A stretch of DNA of 64,000 bases from Isoetes taiwanensis (taxonomy: Eukaryota > Streptophyta > Lycopodiopsida > Isoetales > Isoetaceae). The translations under genes were made by a program, and so were the position numbers. Shown piece after piece: positions 57,975 to 64,000 of the stretch. The notes under the pieces were generated by a model that saw only the letters and a list, made by a program, of their open reading frames with translations, did not search any database and was not told where the DNA came from. The stretch spans positions 20,446,386 to 20,510,385 of the forward strand of contig JAJEKV010000003.1 in assembly GCA_021234155.1 (NCBI GenBank), given 5' to 3'. Within the stretch, counting starts at the first letter, position 1; the number at the start of each line of letters is the position of its first letter.

Positions 57975-58228
57975 TGTGAATTAAACTGATGAAAATAATA
58001 GAGAATTCAACACAGCAGATGAGAACACAATGAGACAAGAACGCGAACGATCAGAAAATAGTGTCTTTATCAAAATGTTCACAGTTTAAATACAATTATC
58101 TCCATGACTTAGGCTTAGATCAAGGAGTAACTCATGCCATAATTCCTTCAACCGCCTCAACCGCTTAACTACTTTTCAAACATGAAATAACCAAAATAGG
58201 AAACACAAAAACACTTAATGTTTAACAC
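57975..58228 (-). repeat. Copia 3' LTR (254 bp)
   Basis: The minus-strand ends are TGTTAAAC and TTCACA. It pairs with 62386-62638 with only a few differences. Confidence 0.9.
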
Positions 58229-58313
58229 CCCCACTTAAGTGTTTGCCGTCTTTAACCCAATCATTTCAAGAAATTTCTGAAACTTGATGATTCCCAGAGC
58301 TTTTGTCATTGCA

Positions 58314-60107
58314 TCAGCAACCATTTCTGCTGTGACAGTAAGCCAACTTCGAGGTACCTGTGTTTAGGATATCTCTGATATAGTGATACTTAATATCAAT
58401 ATGTTTCATCCCCTTGTGCTTAGCAGGATCATATGAAACTTTCATGGCTCCTTGATTATCTGCCATCAGTGTCATTCCTATGCTGTCATGAATTTTCAAT
58501 TCAATTGCTAACCTTTGCAGCCAAATGGCTTCATTAAAAGCATGTGTAATCGCATAGAATTCAGCCTCAGTGGTGGATTGAGCAATGCATTTTTGTTTGG
58601 AGCTACTCCAACTTATGATTCCTCCTGCAAGAGTGAAGACATAACCTGAGATGGATTTTCTGTCTGGATCCCCTCCCCAGTCTGAATCTGTGTATCCAAC
58701 AATCTCCCTGCTGCCATTAGCATCAAAACTTATTCCAAGCTTGGAGGTACCTGCAATGTACCTTAGACACCTTTTGAGCGAGCAACAATGACTATGCTTT
58801 GGATTATTTGCAAACTGACTTAACTTAGAGAGTGTCAAGGACAAGTCAGGTCTTGTGGCTACTGCTGCAAAATTTAGAGTCCCCAAGATGTTCCTGTACT
58901 GTTCATGAATGTAAAATAGATTTTGAGAACAAGACTCGCCTGAGGCAACTAAGTTTACTCCAAACTCAAGAGGAGTTGCAACCGTCTTACAATTTGTCAT
59001 GCCCACCCTGTGCAAAAGGTCAACCAAGTATTTTTCTTGATGTAAAAACATCTTCCCTTTTTCCCTGTCATAATTTATCTGTATGCCTAGAAAGTGATAT
59101 ATCATGCCTAAATCCTTCATTCTGAATTGTTTATGGAGTTGCTCTTTCAGCAATACTAACTCATTCTCTCGAGCTGCTAAGATGATCAAATCATCCACAT
59201 AACATAATACAAGTACAGGAAAAGGCATGAATCGAAAGTAAACACCAGGGTCATTTGCACTTACTTGGAAGTCAAGCATAAGGAGCACTTGATTCAATCT
59301 GGAATACCAAGTTCTGGACGCCTGCTTCGGACCATATATTGCCTTATGCAACTTGCAGACCACATTAGATCCTTGAATAAAGCCCTCTGGCTGTTCTAAA
59401 TAGAGTTCCTCCTCAAGTTCCCCATGCAAGAAGGCATTTGTGACGTCCATTTGGTGTATGTGATAATGCTGTTGACATCCGTATGCCAAGATGGTTCTCA
59501 CAGATATGAGTTTAACTACATGAGCAAAGGTCCTGTCATAATCTATCCCATATACCTGTGTAAAGCCTCTGGCCACCAGCCTTGCTTTAAAATGGTCAAT
59601 GCTGCCATCACTATGGTATTTGATTTTAAATACCCATTTGGATCCTATTATGTTTTTGTCAATTGGTTTTTCAACCAAAGACCAAGTCCCAGCTTCTTGT
59701 ATTGATGCAAATTCAGCTTTCATAGCAGCAATCCACTGATCCCTTTCATTACTATTAATGGCCTCAAGATAAGTTTGTGGTTCAATAGCATGCTCCGTGA
59801 TTGAAAACACATAATCTTGGAGCCATGCAGGAGGTCTCCTATGGCGTGCAGGCCTTACAGCAACAGGATATTCTGTTGTATCAGCAGGATACTCTGTTGT
59901 ATCATTCTCCCCTAATGGTTCCTCTTCAACATCAATATTACCACCATTAGATACTATGACATCATTCCTTTCATTGCTGGTATTCTCCAAGGGAATTGCT
60001 GATGCAGCAGGCAGAGTTTTGCTGGGTACTTCTAAGTCTGCTATGATGATAAAGGTTGATTGGCTTAGCCTGAGGGAAACAATTCTCATATTCATTGAAT
60101 TCAGCAT
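58314..60107 (-). pseudogene. Copia reverse transcriptase and RNase H
   Basis: One continuous frame of about 590 codons: linker, then RT with SKWVFKIKYHSDG, HQMDVTNAFLHGELEEEL, AIYGPKQASRTWY and the intact catalytic YVDDLIILAA. RNase H follows with YTDSDWGGDPDRKSISGY, STTEAEFYA and KHIDIKYHYIRD. The first 20 or so residues precede a frame junction near 60050 with the integrase frame. The frame stops at 58314, slightly before the normal copia C-terminus. Nothing essential is missing within this part, making it the best kept RT in the window. Confidence 0.93.
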
Positions 60108-61614
60108 GGCAGCTAATCACTAGTTTCTGAGTCTCAAGATCAATGAATCTGTATGCTTTTCTGTTACTGCAGTAGCCTATAAACATGCATGACTTTACTT
60201 GACTCCCTAGCTTTGAGTTTGGAACATTTAACTTTACAAAAGCTTTGCATCCAAAAACTTTCAAATGTTTAAACACAGGAGATTTACCTGCCCAAATGTC
60301 AACTTTGAATTCAAGTTTGGCATATGGAGCTCTATTTATCAAATAGGTTGCTGTAGCTATAGCTTCACCCCAAAAACAAGCTGGAACTTTCATGCTTAAT
60401 AACAATGTCCTGGCCATTTCAATGAGGGTTCTATTTACCCTTTCTGCTCGACCATTCTGCTCACTAGTATATAGTGCAGTGAGTTTGTGTTCAATCCCAT
60501 TCATCATGAGAAAATCCTCAAAGGCCTTAGAGCAAAATTCACCTCCATTGTCAGATCTTAAGGCTAAAATTTGATCTCCAGTTCCCTTTTCAACCAGCTG
60601 TTTGAAAATGCAAAAATATTCAAAGCATTGATTCTTAGTTTTGAGTAAATACACAAATACCTTTCTGGAGAAATCATCTAAGAACACAAGGAAATATTTT
60701 GATCCTGCAGATGTAGCTGGACTGATTGGACCACATAGGTCAGTGTGCAGCAGAGCAAGCCTCTGTTTTGCATATGAAGTGGAAGCTGGGAATCTCCCTC
60801 TTGTGATCTTGTATTGTAAACAAATGTTGCAGGATCTGGTGGATACCTTGCCAATCTTCACAAATCCTTGCTTGACCAGAAATTCCATCCGAAAGGGGGC
60901 GATATGCCCGAGCCTGTAATGCCATAATGTTTGCTCAGAAGGAGCTTCGCCTGCATAATGTACTCCTTCAGTGATCCTAGGTGAACCAAGAATCTCATAC
61001 AAGTTGCCCTTCCGTATTGCTCGAATCAGCACTCGCCCATCTGCATCTAGCACCTCACAACTAGAGGTAGAAAACTTGATTTCACTGCCTGCATCAGTTA
61101 GTCTGCTGACTGACAAGAGATTCTTTTGCAAACGTGGTACATGCAGAACATTTTCGACAGTTGTGACAGCTTTTCCAAACAGAATTGAAATGCTACCTGT
61201 TCCAATTGCTTCCTGAACATGGTGATCTCCCATGCGAATCACCTTAGGGCATGACAGTAGCTGGTAATTGAAGAAAAGTTCTCTTTGTGAAGTCATATGG
61301 CTTGTAGCTCCAGAATCCATGTACCACTTAGAGTTAGGCTTCCCTTCCATCAATTCTAAGGCAACAAACAGGAACTCCCCATGATCATCCTCCAGTTCTT
61401 CAACTATGCAGTTGTGTTCCTCCTCAGAATTGTCAACACATTTTTCTTCCTCTGCAACGGCTGCTTGCTCTCTGGGTACCGGAGCAGGGGCTCGACAATC
61501 TCTTTCCAGATGTCCAGTCTTTTGGCATCGAAAACAAGTTGCTTTGTTTTTATCAAATCGAGGCTTCCTTCCTCCATTCTTTTCTCCCTTTTTATTTTTT
61601 GCTTCACTGAACAT
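59971..61614 (-). pseudogene. Copia zinc knuckle, protease and integrase
   Basis: Reading from 61614: a Lys-rich stretch, the CCHC knuckle CFRCQKTGHLERDC, the protease motif WYMDSGATSHM with an intact DSG, the integrase zinc finger (LWHYRLGH, CNICLQYK), and the DDE core (HTDLCGPI, RSDNGGEF, NGRAERVNRTL) with all acidic residues. The conserved tail CMFIGYCSNRKAYRFID follows. A frameshift near 60050 puts the RT part in the next frame; copia elements normally encode both in one frame. Confidence 0.93.
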
Positions 61615-62286
61615 CAGCGTTATCTGTCACAAGATGTGCCTTGTTCTGATTCTGACGAATGACTTCAGCTTTGAGTCTCTCCAGAGCTTTGTTGAAAGTG
61701 TATTCCGACAATCTGCCTTCCATATTGATAATGACTCCTTCAAAAGTCGAAGGTAAACTGTTGAGCAGCATGCTTACCTTCTCATCTTCCGTGATATCGA
61801 CCAGCAGTGGCTTGCAATTCGTCCAGCATCTCCCTCATGATGCATGCATGCTCATGGAAATCTCCTCCCTCAGTCAAATGAAGACTGTAGAGCTTTTTCC
61901 TCAGAGCAAGACGATTTCCTGCCAAATCAGAAGCATAATGGTTCATAAGAACCCGCCAAATTGCATGAGCAGATGAAAGTCCCCTGACCAATTGCAGGGG
62001 TGTCATCTAAACCAGAGCAGATCACCAATCGTGCCTTCCGGTCCTTCTCAACAAGGTCCGAAGCAGATTCTAGAATAACCTCAATGGTTTCTTCATCAGT
62101 GCCCTCAGTAGCACTAGATCCGGCAGGAGTGCCTTGATTCACACTCCCTGTCGGATTGACAGCACCCCAGAGGCCCTTATCCTCCAGGATCATTTGGATC
62201 CGCCATTTCCAGAGCATAAAATTTTTCCCATTGAATCGGGGAATCAGCTTCCATTCGAATGCATTTAGTGTTCCGTTATTCTCCAT
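61615..62286 (-). pseudogene. Copia gag N-terminal and capsid region, frameshifted
   Basis: The start at 62286 gives PRFNGKNFMLWKWRIQMILE, a standard copia gag opening (DUF4219/UBN2 type). Frames change near 61990 (to SAHAIWRVLMNHYAS) and near 61800 (to DITEDEKVSMLLNSLPSTFE). A TGA precedes the zinc-knuckle frame near 61620. The pieces are collinear, so the original was one gag-pol frame. Confidence 0.88.
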
Positions 62287-62371
62287 CGTACAGGTATTAA
62301 AGGTGGTTAACTCAAGGATTGTGGAAATCAGTCAGGACAATGACAGAGTCAGAGTCAGAGCAGTTACATGC

Positions 62372-62385
62372 GTGGGCCCATAACC
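62372..62385 (-). other. Primer-binding site matching the anticodon arm of initiator tRNA-Met
   Basis: The plus strand GTGGGCCCATAACC equals 14 bases of the anticodon stem-loop of plant initiator tRNA-Met (loop CCATAA, anticodon CAT). It ends exactly at the LTR border. The usual 3'-end site TGGTATCAGAGC is absent. Drosophila copia is known to use such a half-tRNA primer. Confidence 0.8.
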
Positions 62386-62638
62386 TGTAAATTAAACTGA
62401 TGAAAATAATAGAGAATTCAACACAGCAGATGAGAACACAATGAGACAAGAACATGAATGATCAGAAGATAGTGTCATTATCAAAATGTTCACTGTTTAA
62501 ATACAACTATCTCCATGAGTTAGGCTTAGATCAAGGAGTAACTCATGCCATAATTCCTTCAACCGCCTCAACCGCTTAACTACTTTCCAAACATGAAATA
62601 ACCAAAATAGGAAACACAAAAACACTTAATGTTTAACA
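62386..62638 (-). repeat. Copia 5' LTR (253 bp)
   Basis: Partner of 57975-58228. The inner end TTTACA abuts the primer site with no spacer. Confidence 0.9.
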
Positions 62639-62770
62639 TGCTTTGTGCCAGACTAAAGGCCACAAAGAAATATTTTTTGCTTTGTGCCAGACTAAAGGCA
62701 CAAAGAAATATTTTGTGCCAGACTAAAGGTCGTGCTTTGTGTCAGACTAAAGGTCGTGCTTTGTGCAGAT
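62639..62770 (+). repeat. Short tandem repeats of TTTGTGCCAGACTAAAGG
   Basis: Four copies, with a partial fifth, start near 62642, 62680, 62712 and 62735. Some copies are followed by CACAAAGAAATATTTT and others by TCGTGC. They begin right at the LTR border. Confidence 0.8.
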
Positions 62771-63540
62771 GGCAGGGCAGAATCTGTCCCATTTTTTCTT
62801 CTTTCTATTTTTCCTTCTCTATTGCAGATCAAGCAAAACTTAGAAGGGCTAGCTTTGCTACTTCAGCTCCATCACCAAGTGCCCAAATGCCTAATTCCGA
62901 TGCCTGCGCAAACCTTAAACCCACCCCATCCTCCTCTGCCCAAAAAACAGGTACCTTTTTGTATGTTATTTGCATGTCGAAATTCCATCTTCTGCTTCTA
63001 TTCACAGAAGCGTCAGAGGACTCGCCACATTTTTCTTCCATTCACATAAAAGCAAAGAAGCAGCTAGAATTTTTCTCCAGCTAGAATTGCAATAGAAGGC
63101 GACATGCTGCCGTAATATAACATTAAGTTTTGGGCATGGCCATGGCTATAAAATATATATTGGTTTGCAACATTTTTTCTGCTACTTTTGCTCTGCAAAT
63201 TGAGAGCTAAGCCAATGGATTCTATTATGTGGCCAAAAAATAGAAAGCTCATTATAATGTTCCTCCTGCTTCTGAAAACAGAGCACGATTGAGATTAAGA
63301 GGTTAAAAAGACAGATTAGAATACCATATTTGAATAATTTTGAGCTTAAACACATGCAAGATTTTGTGTTGAGGTGATTGGATTTGTGGATCAGAGAGGT
63401 CGGGTTGCCAAAATTGAGCATTTTGTTTAGAAGAAGCAGATAAAGATGCAGAAGTGAAAAATGCCACGGATAGGCCTATAAATATATTTCAAAAGCTGTA
63501 GTTTAACGTACAAATAGACGATGTAGAATATGAATATAGA

Positions 63541-63571
<31 letters not shown>

Positions 63572-64000
63572 GAGAGAGAAGGGGGAAATGGAGAAAAGTA
63601 AAAAAGGGCCACAGCCTTGATGCCTTGTTTCGATGGTGTTCTTAAGACATAAGGCCGTGTGTCCTCTAAGAGGATTAGAAAAATCTTAGATTCGAAAATG
63701 TTAGAGCTAATAGTTAATGTTTTGGTTCTAAGTCAATCAAACCCTTCGAATAATTGTCATCACTAGCCTATCATCAGTTGAATGCTCCTTATTAGTAGGT
63801 ACATGTGGAAAATAAGTGTCCCACTTTGTGCTTCAGTCCATCCATTGACTCAGGATGTTAGAGGTTAGCAAGAATCTTGACAGTTGCGCCATGGTACGAT
63901 TTTGGTCAGTTAGTGACCTGGAGGTCTATCAAACCAAATTCTTGCTGTCTCAATGGGACATATCTTTTTGACAAAAGGTTGTTGGTACTCTGCTACTTGT
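62771..64000. other. Spacer to the right edge
   Basis: No gene is recognised. Frames at 62629-63084 have no protein-like pattern. A poly-A plus (GA)n simple repeat lies at about 63542-63580. Confidence 0.6.

Larger units (their letters stand above)
57975..62638 (-). mobile_element. Ty1/copia retrotransposon, near complete, with half-tRNA primer site
   Basis: On the minus strand: 5' LTR (62386-62638), primer site (62372-62385), gag (from 62286), protease-integrase, RT-RNase H, polypurine tract (AAGTGGGGG at about 58229-58237 in reverse), 3' LTR (57975-58228). The total is 4.66 kb, the usual copia size. The flanks TGCAC and TGCTT do not form a clean 5-bp duplication. All domains are present; about four frameshifts or stops break the chain. 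Confidence 0.93.

Overview
This window looks like nuclear DNA from a land plant with a repeat-rich genome. It holds chromodomain Ty3/gypsy and Ty1/copia retrotransposons, an L1-type LINE with a zf-RVT domain, initiator-tRNA-Met primer sites, a telo-box in front of a plant-type cupin gene, GT-AG introns and a single-exon plant receptor-like kinase. I cannot name the species. Only two genes look intact: a two-exon cupin (8496-9315) and the receptor kinase (19229-21817). Nearly everything else is transposable element, pseudogene or unassigned spacer.

Layout. 1-4406: 3' half of a plus-strand Ty3/gypsy chromovirus and its 1.6-kb 3' LTR. 4590-8070: remnant of a minus-strand gypsy-type element (gag fragment, primer site, LTR) carrying a truncated SINE. 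8350-9315: cupin gene. 10735-18170: a minus-strand gene relic with tyrosine-recombinase-like motifs, split by a copia element (11060-17481) that is itself split by a gypsy-family solo LTR (13230-14799). 19027-21817: receptor-like kinase with three EGF-PAN modules outside the cell. 21987-23057: a 1.07-kb fold-back made of two head-to-head retrotransposon 5' ends. 23107-33577: two copies of an alcohol dehydrogenase pseudogene; a 7.9-kb LINE with a 12-bp target duplication sits inside the second. 33590-37370: spacer with a recurring GCCATTTGCC motif, a G-run and a 0.4-kb polypurine tract. 37371-55961: a minus-strand tandem array of three gag-less copia elements that share LTRs; copy 1 is interrupted by a 9-kb gypsy-type element with no recognisable coding, and LTR-C by a complete tRNA-derived SINE. 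56814-56984: about 43 GATA units. 57975-62638: a nearly complete copia element whose primer site matches the anticodon arm of initiator tRNA-Met. 62639-64000: short tandem repeats and unassigned spacer.

How the parts relate. The gypsy LTRs at 2782, 13230 and 40168 all begin TGTGAC and end GTCACA and share internal blocks, so they belong to one superfamily. The coding-free element at 40168-49132 could have been mobilised by an autonomous relative like the one at 1-4406. Target duplications give the order of insertion: copia before solo LTR, copia array before the 9-kb element, ADH duplication before LINE. All elements carry frameshifts, stops or deletions and appear dead as they stand.
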